Shown piece by piece: positions 36,760 to 46,316 of a stretch of 64,000 nucleotides of DNA. This stretch comes from Roseibium porphyridii. GTDB taxonomy: Bacteria; Pseudomonadota; Alphaproteobacteria; Rhizobiales; Stappiaceae. How positions within the stretch are numbered: the first letter of the stretch is position 1; the number at the start of each line of letters is the position of its first letter. Location of the stretch: positions 1,964,001-2,028,000 of the forward strand of contig NZ_CP120863.1 in assembly GCF_026191725.2 (NCBI RefSeq). Reading direction: 5' to 3'. A program made the position numbers and the translations under genes. Under the pieces are notes generated by a model. It searched no databases, was not told where the DNA came from, and was given only the letters and a program-made list of their open reading frames with translations.

Positions 36760-37086
36760 TCAGCAACGGCACGCTGGTGTGCAGCAGGCGCGAACTGTTT
36801 CATGGTTGTTGCAGCAATCCTCAAGGAGATACCGGATCAATGCGCCCATCGCCGTAAAATCCACCTTGTAACAAATCTGTCTTGATCTCCGGTTCGCTGT
36901 GATCAGGCCTGCATCGGCCATGTTCGACAAATGAAAAGATGTTCGCGACGGTGTTCCCTCGGATGCCTCCGCAATCTCTCCGGCGGTCATGCCGTCCGGG
37001 CCCGCCGCAACCAGTCTCTTCAAGATCCGCAACCGTGTCGCGCTGGAAATCGCGGAAAGGGCGGAAAGTGCTTCGGCTTCATCCAT
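36760..37086 (-). CDS. ArsR/SmtB family regulator with cysteine-rich tail
   Basis: A 108-residue winged-HTH repressor (ATRLRILKRLVAAGPDGMTA, recognition helix near TPSRTSFHLSNMADAGLI). The C-terminus is unusually rich in cysteine (LLEDCCNNHETVRACCTPAC), a likely site for a thiophilic metal or metalloid such as arsenite. It diverges from a DUF6428 gene across a short AT-rich region full of TTTCAA/TTGAAA half-sites. No arsenate reductase or ArsB/Acr3 gene is adjacent, so the inducer is uncertain. Confidence 0.9.
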   Translation of the reverse strand: MDEAEALSALSAISSATRLRILKRLVAAGPDGMTAGEIAEASEGTPSRTSFHLSNMADAGLITANRRSRQICYKVDFTAMGALIRYLLEDCCNNHETVRACCTPACRC

Positions 37087-37148
37087 ATTTCAAACTTTCT
37101 TGAAATTTCAATTGATCCATGAAAATATATTTCAATAAAATTTGAAAT
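37085..37148. promoter_or_regulatory. ArsR operator/promoter region
   Basis: Four ATTTCAA/TTGAAAT half-sites occur within 64 bases between the divergent arsR and DUF6428 genes, including the perfect palindrome TTGAAATTTCAA at 37100-37111 and ATATTTCAA at 37127-37135. This is what autorepression by the ArsR dimer would need. Confidence 0.6.
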
Positions 37149-37161
37149 GAAAGGAGACGAT

Positions 37162-37635
37162 ATGTCGTTAAGTGATCTTGTGGAAACACTTCAGGCACTG
37201 CCGAGTGAAGCGCCGGTCGTATTTCTGACAGATGAGGGCGAAATTGGAGCGGGTTATCATGTCACTGAACTCAAGCTGTCTCATGTAACCAGCATCGACT
37301 GCGGCACACGCATTGCCAATTGGTCCGAGGCAGCGCTCCAGTTGCTCGATGGCGCGAATGGCCGCCATATGACGGTTGGAAAACTGAGCGCCATCCTCGG
37401 ACAAAGCATGTCCAGGGTCAGCGGCCTGGCGACCGTGCCTCTGAAAGCGGAGTTCGCGCACGGAAACGAGGGAATGCAACTCTATGGGATCGATACACCC
37501 GAATTGACGGGTGCGAAGGTCATTGTTCGGCTGACGCAGCTTCGCGCGCAGTGCAAACCGGCACCGGAGATGCCTGCAAACCAGAACCTGTCCAGCTGTT
37601 GTGGGGCCTCGCCACAGTCTCAATGCTGCGGGTGA
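37162..37635 (+). CDS. DUF6428 family protein, ArsR-associated
   Basis: A 157-residue protein with the conserved GYHVTELKLSHVTSIDCGTR and NWSEAALQLLDGANGRHMTVGK found in DUF6428. The C-terminus ends in clustered cysteines (LSSCCGASPQSQCCG), which suggests binding of a soft metal or metalloid. AAGGAGA lies 4-5 nt upstream of ATG 37162. It diverges from arsR and is probably under its control. Biochemical function is unknown. Confidence 0.8.
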   Translation: MSLSDLVETLQALPSEAPVVFLTDEGEIGAGYHVTELKLSHVTSIDCGTRIANWSEAALQLLDGANGRHMTVGKLSAILGQSMSRVSGLATVPLKAEFAHGNEGMQLYGIDTPELTGAKVIVRLTQLRAQCKPAPEMPANQNLSSCCGASPQSQCCG

Positions 37636-37700
37636 TGAGGTCTGCGCTGTAACCAAGGCTTCCCTGGCACAGTCATTTTCAGACTCTGCCAGGGGTGACG

Positions 37701-39848
37701 TTAAAGGGTCTTGATATACTCCAGGAGCGCGTCGAGCTGTTCCGGATTGTCCCTGAAAAACCGGGTGCTGTATTCGTGACCCGTGTTGCTGTTGCCCGGC
37801 AGCGAGGTGTCGACCACAAAGCCACCGGCGTCGATGAAGCCGAGCGTATCTGGATCGTATGTTCTGCTGCCGACTTCAAACGTCTTCTGGCGGCACAGTC
37901 GTTGGCCTGTTTCAGCATCGATTTCTTCGCCTGTCTCCGGGCATTCCGCCGGCAACATGAGCTGACGCATCGTTCTGATTGATCCATTGTGCAGATAGGG
38001 TGCAGTTGCCCATATGCCGTTCAAGGGTCTGGCCTTGTACACAAACAGCCGTTGTCGTGCCGCCTCCGCGTCCGCGGCGGACGTGTCGCCATCCGTCGAC
38101 GGTTCGTTCCGTCTTAGGATCTCGCGGATTTTCGACCGCAAAATACCGTCACGGGAAATGTCGAGACCCTGTACCCAGTCGATCAGATCATCGCGTTCCG
38201 CCTCTTCTATGGCGTCTATCAGTATGCGAATACGCTTCAGATTGCTTGCATCCTGCGCTTCAACAAGGCGGGCCTGTACCCGCTCAAGAAATGCCCGCCG
38301 CTCTTCCGGTTGGCCCAGCATGATGGCATCAAGCGTGTTTTGGGGATCGTTGAGAACCTTGTTCACGATCACGCCGCGCACTGCGTAACTGACAAGCTCT
38401 GCACCGCCGCCCTGAGACGAAAAGCGGTGTTTGTCAGTTAGTGGAAACGTCAGTGGGAGAAAGGCTTTGACCTGTCCGTTGATTTCTTCAGAGATGGGAT
38501 AGACCTGACCCAAAAAATTTCCGGCCATCTGGGCATCTGTCCCGAGTTTCTCAACTGAAACACGTTCTGCTTCTATGCGCCGGTTTGGGTCGTCGCGTTT
38601 GAAGGCTGTGGTCAGTTCGGTGTTGTCCAGCCGGCCATCATGGCATTCAAGACAGCGTTGCTCATAAAGTGCCTTGCCGCGCTCCACCATGGAGGGGCCG
38701 TTGTCGGTTGCCGGCTGAGAATTGATCTTGCCCAGAACGTCTTCCGGCCATTCGGGCGACTGCAAGTTCCAGAGCAAGGCCTCCAGCTTAAAAAGACCGT
38801 CAGCCTTGATCGAAGAGGCGTGTCCGATACAAATCGTGTTGTCGAGGCCGCCCCAGATGCTCTTCCAAACCTGAGCCAACCGGCCCAGGAAACCAGTATC
38901 TTCAGCGAGGCACTCAGACAGTTTGCCGTCGATCGGGTTATAGTTGAGGCCTCCAAATACACCGAGAACTTCGCCGACATTCCGGCCCAACGCACCCGCC
39001 CCTTCGTTGGCCACGCTCGCGTTCCACTGGACGAAATCGTGCTGCGGCGTGTCCCAAATGAACGGGTAACTAACCGGTGCATTGGCGCGCTTGCCGTTCT
39101 CATCGTCCAGGCCTTGTGCGGAAACCGAGACGGCATTGAAGATGGCGCCGATGGCGTCAAGCCGTGAAAATCCGTACTCATGATCTCCCTTGTTCAGCTC
39201 ATTCCAGGCTGAACGTGTTTGGGCCAGTTCGGTGAGCTGCTTCTTCAGTGTCGTCTTGTCGCCAGCTGTTGTTGTCGGTTGACCGAGGATCTTTTCGGCG
39301 AAGCGTTCGAACCTGGCTTCATCTTCAACGGTTGCCGTGAGCGCGTCCTCTAGAGACCACATGAAGCCTTCGAAGTCGGCCATTGCCGGCGCGCCGTCTA
39401 TCAGGAGCTTCTTGTCGTTGAACTCGATCTGCCCGGTGTGGCAGGCGGAGCATGTCAGTCCGAGCCACTCGGTTGAAACCGGTGCAAGCGGATCATCATC
39501 GGCAATCTTGTCACGGGTGAAGCCGATGGGCAGCCCATCAGGATTGAGGGGTGTCGGCTTTTGCGGCAAGTACCGGAAAGTGTCCAGGTGATTGCTGTCG
39601 GAAAAGGGCGCTTGTGAGCCTGCCTGTTCAAGTGCCAGGAACCAGGCATAGGGCATGACCCTGGACCCTTGCGGTGTAAACCAGAATTCCTGTTGCGCTT
39701 GTGCATCCCAGTTCTGGCAAAGGGTGATCTCACCATCGAAGGCTCCATCAAAACTTGCGGGGACACATTCTTCTGCTGATGCTGTTACTGAAAGGCTGGT
39801 TGTGGCAATTGCTAAGATCAATAAGCTGAAAATCTTGAGTATTTTCAT
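37701..39848 (-). CDS. Exported di-haem c-type cytochrome, RoxA/cytochrome c peroxidase-like
   Basis: A 715-residue protein with a signal peptide (cut near ASA, residue 25) and two haem-binding CXXCH sites: C133-SA-CH137 in LGLTCSACHTGQ and C399-LE-CH403. The size and the wide spacing match the RoxA (rubber oxygenase) branch of the di-haem peroxidase superfamily rather than the 320-residue MauG/CcpA type. The C-terminal part has KARPLNGIWATAPYLHNGS, a sequence typical of this superfamily. It may oxidise an organic substrate or reduce peroxide in the periplasm. GAGGAAG precedes the ATG. It is convergent with the DUF6428 gene. Confidence 0.83.
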   Translation of the reverse strand: MKILKIFSLLILAIATTSLSVTASAEECVPASFDGAFDGEITLCQNWDAQAQQEFWFTPQGSRVMPYAWFLALEQAGSQAPFSDSNHLDTFRYLPQKPTPLNPDGLPIGFTRDKIADDDPLAPVSTEWLGLTCSACHTGQIEFNDKKLLIDGAPAMADFEGFMWSLEDALTATVEDEARFERFAEKILGQPTTTAGDKTTLKKQLTELAQTRSAWNELNKGDHEYGFSRLDAIGAIFNAVSVSAQGLDDENGKRANAPVSYPFIWDTPQHDFVQWNASVANEGAGALGRNVGEVLGVFGGLNYNPIDGKLSECLAEDTGFLGRLAQVWKSIWGGLDNTICIGHASSIKADGLFKLEALLWNLQSPEWPEDVLGKINSQPATDNGPSMVERGKALYEQRCLECHDGRLDNTELTTAFKRDDPNRRIEAERVSVEKLGTDAQMAGNFLGQVYPISEEINGQVKAFLPLTFPLTDKHRFSSQGGGAELVSYAVRGVIVNKVLNDPQNTLDAIMLGQPEERRAFLERVQARLVEAQDASNLKRIRILIDAIEEAERDDLIDWVQGLDISRDGILRSKIREILRRNEPSTDGDTSAADAEAARQRLFVYKARPLNGIWATAPYLHNGSIRTMRQLMLPAECPETGEEIDAETGQRLCRQKTFEVGSRTYDPDTLGFIDAGGFVVDTSLPGNSNTGHEYSTRFFRDNPEQLDALLEYIKTL

Positions 39849-40174
39849 TGTATCTTCCTCAATTCAACTTGGAAATACAATTAAAAGGTGTATCGGGTTG
39901 TATAATAGAAATACTTCTTTACGTTAGGTTAGCTCGTATTTTGTGTCAATGAAATGAGACTTGTTCATTTCCTTCTGAAGTTTATTTGAATGCGAGGTTG
40001 CCTTGGCTGCTGCGGCCTTTCGCAAATAAGCCAGAGGTTGTTTTTCCCTGTGCTCGTGGTTGCCTTGGCAGCAAAATCAGGTCAGCCGTCCCACGGCGGC
40101 ATTTGCCGATTTTTCCAAGAGGCAAGTCGATGAAAATTCTGACCTTTGGAGTGAGGACGTTGGATTTGGAAGCA
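39849..40174. other. Gene-free divergent region with 12-bp direct repeats
   Basis: About 325 bases upstream of both the cytochrome and the second arsR gene. GGTTGCCTTGGC occurs twice (39996-40007 and 40058-40069), and a CGGCATTTGCCG hairpin followed by ATTTTT lies near 40100. No gene is convincing. Confidence 0.4.
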
Positions 40175-40214
40175 TTGACACTGCAATAAAAACTATATAA
40201 CTAGAAATATAGTT
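40175..40214 (+). promoter_or_regulatory. Promoter and operator of the second arsR operon
   Basis: A consensus -35 TTGACA (40175-40180) is followed 15 nt later by TATAAC. The -10 area lies inside a perfect AACTATAT/ATATAGTT dyad with an 8-nt centre (40191-40214). Binding of a repressor here would block RNA polymerase directly. Confidence 0.65.
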
Positions 40215-40231
40215 ATATTAATGAGGTCGAC

Positions 40232-40564
40232 ATGGAACCGGAAGTGGCTGCACAAGGCTTTGCCGCGCTGGGCTCTGAAGCCCGGCTCCAGGTGGTTTTG
40301 ACGCTGGTGAAAGCAGGGCAGAGTGGTTTGAGTGTGGGGGATATTCAATCCCGCACAGGAATGGCTGCATCAACCCTTGCGCATCACTTGAAGTTTCTGT
40401 CTTCCGCCGGATTGGTGTTGCAGGAAAAGGACGGGCGCACGGTGATCAATCGTGCCGCCTTTGCTCATTTGGAGAACCTTGCCGGCTATATCCTGAAGGA
40501 ATGCTGTGCTGACGAAGCCGATTGCGGTGAACCGAAAATGGCGAGGCGGGCGGCAAATGACTGA
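40232..40564 (+). CDS. ArsR/SmtB family regulator
   Basis: A 110-residue winged-HTH protein (LGSEARLQVVLTLVKAGQSG, TGMAASTLAHHLKFLSSAGLV). The C-terminal KECC plus a further cysteine (ADCGE) forms the kind of triad that binds As(III) in some ArsR proteins. The gene starts an operon with a permease whose start overlaps its stop by 8 nt. A strong dyad overlaps its promoter, consistent with autoregulation. Confidence 0.92.
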   Translation: MEPEVAAQGFAALGSEARLQVVLTLVKAGQSGLSVGDIQSRTGMAASTLAHHLKFLSSAGLVLQEKDGRTVINRAAFAHLENLAGYILKECCADEADCGEPKMARRAAND

Positions 40565-41669
40565 CGCGGCAAACAATCTTCGGACACCCCAAAGCGTGGC
40601 AGAAGCAAGCTGCTGCCCGCCAAAACCCGACAACAGCAAGGCGCTGAAACCTCGCTGGACATGGAAGACCTTCCCCGGTCGAAACCATATTCTGTCGACC
40701 TGGGCGATTGTGATCGCCGGTCCGCTTCTGGTCCTGGTTTTTGACAGCGGGCAGTTCGTTCCATTTGTCAGTTTTGCGATCTCTGCCTTTGGCGGCACGT
40801 TGCCATATATTGCCTTTGCCGTTGCGCTGATCGCGTGGCTCAAGGCTGCCGGGGCCGAAGCCTATGTTGGGCGGGCATTTGAGGGTCGTGAAGCGCAGGC
40901 AATTGTCCTTGCGGCTCTTTTCGGAGGGCTCGCGCCGTTTTGCTCCTGCGAAGTCATTCCATTTATCGCCGGTTTGCTGGCGGTTGGAGCGCCGCTTTCC
41001 GCAATCATGGCGTTCTGGTTGTCATCGCCGCTGATTGACCCGCCAACACTGCTGATCACGGCCGGTGCGCTCGGATGGTCGTTCGCCATCGGAAAGGCGG
41101 TGTTTGCAGTCTCACTCGGTCTCTTTGGTGGATTTCTCGTTTCGGTGCTGTTGAAATTGGGCGTCTTTTCCAGCCCGGTGAAATCCGGTTCCATGGCGGG
41201 TGGGTGCGGTTGCGGCGCATCACCTTTGACAGGCCGTCCGGTTTGGCGGTTCTGGGGGGAGGCGGAGCGTCGGCAAAAATTTTCAGATGAGCTCAAGAAC
41301 AATGCCCTTTTCCTGATCAAATGGCTTGCACTTGCCTACGTGCTTGAAGCTGCGTTGGTCACCTATGTACCGGCCGATCTGATTGCAGGTGTCGTAGGAG
41401 GGACTGGGCTAGGCTCCATCGTGATTTCAGCGCTTGTCGGCATGCCCGCCTACCTGAACAGCTACGTTGCACCGCCATTGCTTGCCGGGTTGATGGACCA
41501 GGGTATGAGTGCGGGCGCTGCAATGGCTTTCATGATCGCAGGCGCTGTCAGTTCCATTCCGGCGATGGCGGCGGTCTGGTCGCTGGTCAAGCCGCCGGTC
41601 TTTGCAATGTATCTCGGGCTAGGATTTGTCGGAGCGGTCCTCTCGGGGCTTGTCTTTCAACTGGTTTGA
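40557..41669 (+). CDS. Permease of the DUF318/ArsP family
   Basis: A 370-residue protein with about eight TM helices and the family signature GLAPFCSCEVIPFIAGLLAVGAP, where the FCSCE cysteines are conserved. In ArsP the related site exports trivalent methylarsenicals. Further cysteine clusters occur at the N-terminus (EASCCPPKP) and in the central loop (AGGCGCGASP). The ATG at 40557 lies inside the end of arsR, so the genes are coupled. Export of an organoarsenical or another soft-metal compound is likely but not proved by sequence. Confidence 0.83.
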   Translation: MTDAANNLRTPQSVAEASCCPPKPDNSKALKPRWTWKTFPGRNHILSTWAIVIAGPLLVLVFDSGQFVPFVSFAISAFGGTLPYIAFAVALIAWLKAAGAEAYVGRAFEGREAQAIVLAALFGGLAPFCSCEVIPFIAGLLAVGAPLSAIMAFWLSSPLIDPPTLLITAGALGWSFAIGKAVFAVSLGLFGGFLVSVLLKLGVFSSPVKSGSMAGGCGCGASPLTGRPVWRFWGEAERRQKFSDELKNNALFLIKWLALAYVLEAALVTYVPADLIAGVVGGTGLGSIVISALVGMPAYLNSYVAPPLLAGLMDQGMSAGAAMAFMIAGAVSSIPAMAAVWSLVKPPVFAMYLGLGFVGAVLSGLVFQLV

Positions 41670-41676
41670 GGTTGCT

Positions 41677-42528
41677 ATGCGAACGCATGTTTCCGTTGTT
41701 GTTGAGCCGCATCAGAACGCCGCCAGGCAATTGCTTGTTCCTACCGGACTGCCAACCCCGCACCAGATGCCATTGCACTTCGACGTATCCGGTGGTTCCT
41801 TCGCTCTGACAGGTGAAAGCACAACCGGACAGATGGCGGCTTTGGTGACACCTGATGCCGGCCAAGCAATCGAAATTCGCTATGTTTATTCTGAGGTAGG
41901 CCCGGGTTATCCGGACACGATTTTTATCCCGCATCGAAATCGCTTCACGTTGGCCGCAGAAGCGCTGGTGTTTGATGCGATCAACATCACCGAGGCACAA
42001 CCGGACGGGCATGCAGCGATCCAGGCGTTGGTCAATGCAGCGGCGGAGAAATTTCGCTATGCGCACCCTAAAGTGCGGTTCAATGATGGCTGCGATGAGG
42101 TTCCCTATCTGGCATGCGGCACGACCGAGGGCTCTTGCGTTGACATCAACACCTACTTGATTGCCTCCCTGAGAGCCGCAGGTTTTGAAGCAGCCTATGT
42201 CACTGGCTATTTCTTTCCGGAAGAAAAGAACGGATGCTGCAGCGACATGCATTGTTGGGTTGTGACGCGGCATGACGGTGTTGTTTTGGAATGGGATATT
42301 GCGCATCACCTGAAGATGGAGACCCGGGACATCTGTTGTGGTCTCAATCCAAAACCAGGCGACCGGGTCGCGGTTGCCCATTCCATGGGTCTCTCATTTC
42401 CCGAACTCGGTATAAAATGCGAAAAACTGATCGGCGAGCCTGCCTGGGTTAACCAGGAGGGGTATCTGGAAGCCGCTGAGGTAACGATCCGGCGCGAAAT
42501 TGTCGGCATGCAAGACGCCTTTGCATGA
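41677..42528 (+). CDS. Transglutaminase-like cysteine protease-fold protein
   Basis: A 283-residue soluble protein of the bacterial transglutaminase-like superfamily. An N-terminal beta domain of about 100 residues precedes the core with the catalytic cysteine in TEGSCVDINTYLIASLRAAG, the histidine in DMHCWVVTRHDG and an aspartate in VLEWDIAHH. Extra cysteines (GCCSDMHC, DICCG) stand out. It is coupled to the permease (7-nt gap) and followed by a flavoprotein. No signal peptide, so a cytosolic amidase or peptidase role is likely. The substrate is unknown. Confidence 0.83.
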   Translation: MRTHVSVVVEPHQNAARQLLVPTGLPTPHQMPLHFDVSGGSFALTGESTTGQMAALVTPDAGQAIEIRYVYSEVGPGYPDTIFIPHRNRFTLAAEALVFDAINITEAQPDGHAAIQALVNAAAEKFRYAHPKVRFNDGCDEVPYLACGTTEGSCVDINTYLIASLRAAGFEAAYVTGYFFPEEKNGCCSDMHCWVVTRHDGVVLEWDIAHHLKMETRDICCGLNPKPGDRVAVAHSMGLSFPELGIKCEKLIGEPAWVNQEGYLEAAEVTIRREIVGMQDAFA

Positions 42529-42660
42529 TCGTCGCATTATTCGCGCGCCAAAGCCTGACCAAGATCGTGTTGAGATTGTTCCCGTTTGTTTGCAGCAGAA
42601 GACTTCTTGCGCCCCAGGCTTCACCCGTTAGTCTGGCCAAACAGATTGCAGGATTCTCTC

Positions 42661-43758
42661 ATGAATATTCTTATTGTCGGGGCCGGAATTTCCGGTCTTT
42701 CCACCGCCTGGGCATTAACGAAGCGCGGCGTGTCCGTGACCCTGCTGGAGCAGGGACCCATTCCCAATCCTTTGTCCGCTTCCGGTGACCAACACCGCAT
42801 CATTCGGCGTGCATACGGCGGGCAGGGCGGTTATCAGCGCAGGATAGACGATGCCTATGCTGCCTGGGATGAGATGTGGCTCGATCTTGATGCCAAACAC
42901 CTCATAGAAACAGGCTTCATGCTGCTCTCGCAGGAGCCGGGCGATGGCGGTGATGTTTATCGGCAAGGGCTAATCGACGGAGGGTATCCCTTTGAAGATT
43001 TGAGCCCAGAAGAAACGGCAGAGCGCTTTCCTTTTGTCGATCCGACAACGATCCGCTTTGGCGCCGTGAGCGCGGAAGGTGGCGTATTGCTATGCCAGAA
43101 AATCGCCGCCGATCTCAGAGACTGGTTGCGGGCGGCAGGTGCCGACTTGCGGGAGAATACCGAGGTTCATGCTGTCGACACAGAGGCAGGATCCGTGACG
43201 CTGTCTGACGGCAATGTGCTCGCCGCCGACCACATCATCGTCACGGCAGGTGCCTGGACGCTGCGCCTGTTTCCAAAGCTCGCGGCCAAATTGACCACAT
43301 ATCGGACGGCCGTCGTTTACCTGACGCCCCCGGACGACCTGGTGCAGGCATGGTCCAAAGCGCCAACAATTCTTGATCCTGGCGGCCCGATTGATGGCTA
43401 TGTTCTGCCACCAGTGCCCGGTACAGGTCTGAAATTCGGTGCGGGAATTCACAAATACAAAGCGGGCCCTGACCAGGACCGGGTTGCCTTGGCGGGTGAA
43501 GGCGAGATTTTGCGCAATCACTTTTCGCCGCCGTTTGCGCGCATTGAGGAATACCGTGTCGACGATGTCGTCACCTGCGCCTATACCTTTACGGCAGATG
43601 AGCATTTCTTCGTGGCTTCTCAAGACAGGGCGACCGTTGTCTCAGCGTGTTCGGGGCACGGCTATAAATTTGGTGCCGTCGTTGGGCAAAAACTGGCAGA
43701 AGGTGTTACTGAGGGCAACCTTGAGAGCGCACGGGAGTGGCTGGAAGCGCGTGATTGA
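42661..43758 (+). CDS. FAD-dependent oxidoreductase, DAO/monomeric sarcosine oxidase-like
   Basis: A 365-residue flavoprotein with the dinucleotide motif ILIVGAGISGLSTAWALTKRG at the N-terminus, SGDQHRIIRRAYG as in MSOX/N-methyltryptophan oxidases, and the C-terminal SACSGHGYKFGAVVG, whose cysteine is the usual site of covalent FAD attachment in that subfamily. It probably oxidises a secondary amine or amino acid with O2. AGGA lies 7 nt before ATG 42661. It follows the transglutaminase gene by 132 nt and may be the end of the arsR operon or a separate unit. Confidence 0.85.
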   Translation: MNILIVGAGISGLSTAWALTKRGVSVTLLEQGPIPNPLSASGDQHRIIRRAYGGQGGYQRRIDDAYAAWDEMWLDLDAKHLIETGFMLLSQEPGDGGDVYRQGLIDGGYPFEDLSPEETAERFPFVDPTTIRFGAVSAEGGVLLCQKIAADLRDWLRAAGADLRENTEVHAVDTEAGSVTLSDGNVLAADHIIVTAGAWTLRLFPKLAAKLTTYRTAVVYLTPPDDLVQAWSKAPTILDPGGPIDGYVLPPVPGTGLKFGAGIHKYKAGPDQDRVALAGEGEILRNHFSPPFARIEEYRVDDVVTCAYTFTADEHFFVASQDRATVVSACSGHGYKFGAVVGQKLAEGVTEGNLESAREWLEARD

Positions 43759-44222
43759 CGGCATCGCTATGCGGCGCGACGGACGACGCAATGACACCGC
43801 AGCACAGGCGTCGCATTGAGCAAAAAACTTTCGTGTGCCTGCCGAGTTTCACGTTCTCCTGAATGCACTTTCAATGATCGCGCAAGCGTTTTCTCGTCGT
43901 TTCCATTGTCTGGATGTCGTAGATGAAGAGTGGCGACTGAATAGCTTTGCTGGTCACATCTTTAAGTTGTTTAAAATAAAGCTTCTCGCGAAATCCAGTT
44001 TTTTCAGACGCCCTATTTGCCAGGCCATGATCCTCGACAGATTTGCCGTCTAAATAGGCTGGCGTTTGATCAGATAACACAACCGTGTTCTGGCGATTAT
44101 TAAGCGTTTTAGTAAAATTTAACTAATGTAAGTATTATTTAAAGCAGTTATCGGGGAAGTAGTGGTCCTCGGTTGGAATACTCTTCTATTCAGATTTGTG
44201 GACTTGGCTCAGGGGGGAGCTC
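43759..44222. other. Gene-free AT-rich gap before the chemoreceptor
   Basis: These 464 bases contain no convincing gene. The part from 43960 on is AT-rich and includes a TTAGT/ACTAA dyad (44109-44126), probably in the promoter area of the downstream chemoreceptor. Confidence 0.4.
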
Positions 44223-46232
44223 ATGAAACCATCAGGTCAATCTAAATTTTCATGGAACGGCGCCAAGAGTTTTGGATTGCTAGGCCGGTTGCGCATCGCA
44301 ATGCGGATCAATCTGCTGGTGTTGCTCACCATTCTCGCGACTGGAGCATTCGGCATCACGTATTTGGTCGGACGGACGCAGACCACGCAGTCCCTGGACA
44401 CCAAGGATCAATACGCAAAGCTCTATGAACTTGTTCAAGCTGTCGAGATCGGCGCACTTCAGATGCGACGGAGTGAAAAGGACTTCTTGCTGAGGCGCGA
44501 TACCAAATATATCGGTAAATACGATGCCGCTGTTGCGAAGGTCAATTCAGCACTTACGGACATGGCTCAAATTGATGCCTCAGCTGCTGCAAAGGAAAGT
44601 GTCGCAAACCTCAAGAAAGACGTGGCCCGACACAACGCACAATTCCACAAGGTCGCAGATCTTCATCAGACCATCGGACTGAATGAAAAGGAAGGTCTAG
44701 AGGGAGAATTGAGACAGGCCGTTCATCAGGTCGAGGAAAGGCTGAAGTCTGCTGAAATGGATGCGCTGACCGTCAAGATGTTGATGATGCGCCGTCACGA
44801 AAAGGATTTCATGCTTCGCGGCACGGAGAAATACATCGGTCGCATCGACAAGAGGCGGGAAGAGTATGACGCTTTAATTCAGGAAGCCGCGTTGCCCGCT
44901 GACCTTACGGGCGAGCTCTCAAGCCTGATGGATGCTTATCAGAGCGGTTTCAAGGCCTATGCCGAAATTGCAATGCTGCTCCAGCTGGAGACGAAGCAGC
45001 TTAGCCAGATCTTTGCTGACATGCAGCCGGACTTTGCAAAGATCCGGGAAGTTTCTGAAAATGGTCAGCTTGCGGCGAACGACCACTTTGCCGCGACCAT
45101 GCTCAATATGGATCGGACATTTTTGATCACCGGTGCAGGCATCCTGGCTGTAGTGATTTTTCTGGGTGTTTTGATCGGTCGCAGCATCACTGCCCCCATC
45201 AATCAGTTGAACAATTCGATGAAGGCGTTGGCAGCTGGCGATGTTGAGGCGGAAGTTCCCTTAACCGGCTCAAAGACGGAAATCGGCGAAATGGCCGATA
45301 CCGTGCAGATATTCAAGACGACGTCCGTTGAACGGTTCGCGCTCATGAGCGAAAGCGAAGCCGAGCAGCAGGCGAGGGCCGAGCGACAGGGGAAAGTCGA
45401 CGACCTCATCGCTGACTTCCGACATACGGTTCTGGGTGTGCTTGATGCCGTCAACGCAGAAAACAGAGAAATGGAAATCTCTGCCGGCACCCTGTCGTCC
45501 ATTGCGACCCAGACAACATCGCAGGCAGACAGCGTTGCCAACGCCTCGAAAGATGCCTCAACCAATGTTCAGGCGGTTGCAGTGGCGGCAGAAACCTTGT
45601 CGGAATCCATCGGTGAAATCGCACGGCAGGTCAGCCAGACCAAGAACATCGTGGTCAAGGCGACCGATGCCACGATCGAGACTGACACAAAGATCGCTGG
45701 ACTTGCAGATTCTGCGGTCAAGATCGGTGAGGTTATCCTGCTGATCCAGGGGATCGCCGAACAAACCAACCTGCTTGCACTCAACGCGACCATTGAAGCT
45801 GCACGTGCTGGCGAGGCCGGTAAGGGGTTTGCCGTGGTTGCTTCGGAAGTCAAGGAACTGGCAACCCAGACAGCCAAGGCGACGGAGGCAATCTCCACGC
45901 AGATCACCGACATTCAGCGGGAGACCGAAAGTTCCGTTGACGCCATTCGCGGAATTGCCGAGACCATGCGTGAAGTGTCCTCAGCAACTGAGGCAATTTC
46001 AGCTGCTGTTGAAGAGCAAGGAGCGTCAACCTCCGAGATCACCAACAACGTGCACTCGGCCGCCGCCGGCTCCAGCGAAGTTTCGGAGAACATTGTCGGG
46101 GTTAGACAGGCCGCTGACGAAAGTCAGGCCTCGGTAGAACGGGTGCTTTCGGCAGCCAATGGCGTGTCGGACAATTCCGAACAGCTGCGTCATGTGATCG
46201 ATGAATTCCTTGGAGACGTTGCTGCGGCCTAG
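44223..46232 (+). CDS. Methyl-accepting chemotaxis protein with helical bimodular (HBM-type) sensor
   Basis: A 669-residue transmembrane receptor. TM1 lies at about residues 28-48 and TM2 at about 300-322. The periplasmic helical domain carries the motif RRxEKDFxLR twice (E85 and E193), the mark of HBM sensors such as McpS, which bind organic acids as two stacked modules. A HAMP domain ([20 protein letters not shown]) and the signalling hairpin follow ([21 protein letters not shown] is the tip). GGGGAG precedes ATG 44223. It would signal through CheW/CheA, not present here. Attraction to TCA intermediates would fit the carboxylate genes further right, but is inferred. Confidence 0.9.
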   Translation: MKPSGQSKFSWNGAKSFGLLGRLRIAMRINLLVLLTILATGAFGITYLVGRTQTTQSLDTKDQYAKLYELVQAVEIGALQMRRSEKDFLLRRDTKYIGKYDAAVAKVNSALTDMAQIDASAAAKESVANLKKDVARHNAQFHKVADLHQTIGLNEKEGLEGELRQAVHQVEERLKSAEMDALTVKMLMMRRHEKDFMLRGTEKYIGRIDKRREEYDALIQEAALPADLTGELSSLMDAYQSGFKAYAEIAMLLQLETKQLSQIFADMQPDFAKIREVSENGQLAANDHFAATMLNMDRTFLITGAGILAVVIFLGVLIGRSITAPINQLNNSMKALAAGDVEAEVPLTGSKTEIGEMADTVQIFKTTSVERFALMSESEAEQQARAERQGKVDDLIADFRHTVLGVLDAVNAENREMEISAGTLSSIATQTTSQADSVANASKDASTNVQAVAVAAETLSESIGEIARQVSQTKNIVVKATDATIETDTKIAGLADSAVKIGEVILLIQGIAEQTNLLALNATIEAARAGEAGKGFAVVASEVKELATQTAKATEAISTQITDIQRETESSVDAIRGIAETMREVSSATEAISAAVEEQGASTSEITNNVHSAAAGSSEVSENIVGVRQAADESQASVERVLSAANGVSDNSEQLRHVIDEFLGDVAAA

Positions 46233-46278
46233 TCGCAACGGTTCGCTCAAGAAGAGCGCGATGACTTCCAGACCTTAC

Positions 46279-46316
46279 CTTCGGGGGCGTGTCCAAGCCG
46301 GGATGCGCCCCCGAAG
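46279..46316 (+). terminator. 11-bp hairpin after the chemoreceptor gene
   Basis: CTTCGGGGGCG pairs with CGCCCCCGAAG around a 16-nt loop, 46 nt after the stop. The following sequence has only a short T-run. The upstream word ATGACTTC (46261-46268) can also pair with the 3' arm, giving an alternative fold. Confidence 0.55.

Noticed and set aside
39986..40189. 67-codon plus-strand frame upstream of the second arsR
   Set aside because: It overlaps direct repeats and the arsR promoter and has no recognisable content.
43871..44080. Small minus-strand frame of 69 codons in the gap before the chemoreceptor
   Set aside because: GTG start without a ribosome site and no family; a plus-strand frame of the same length overlaps it.
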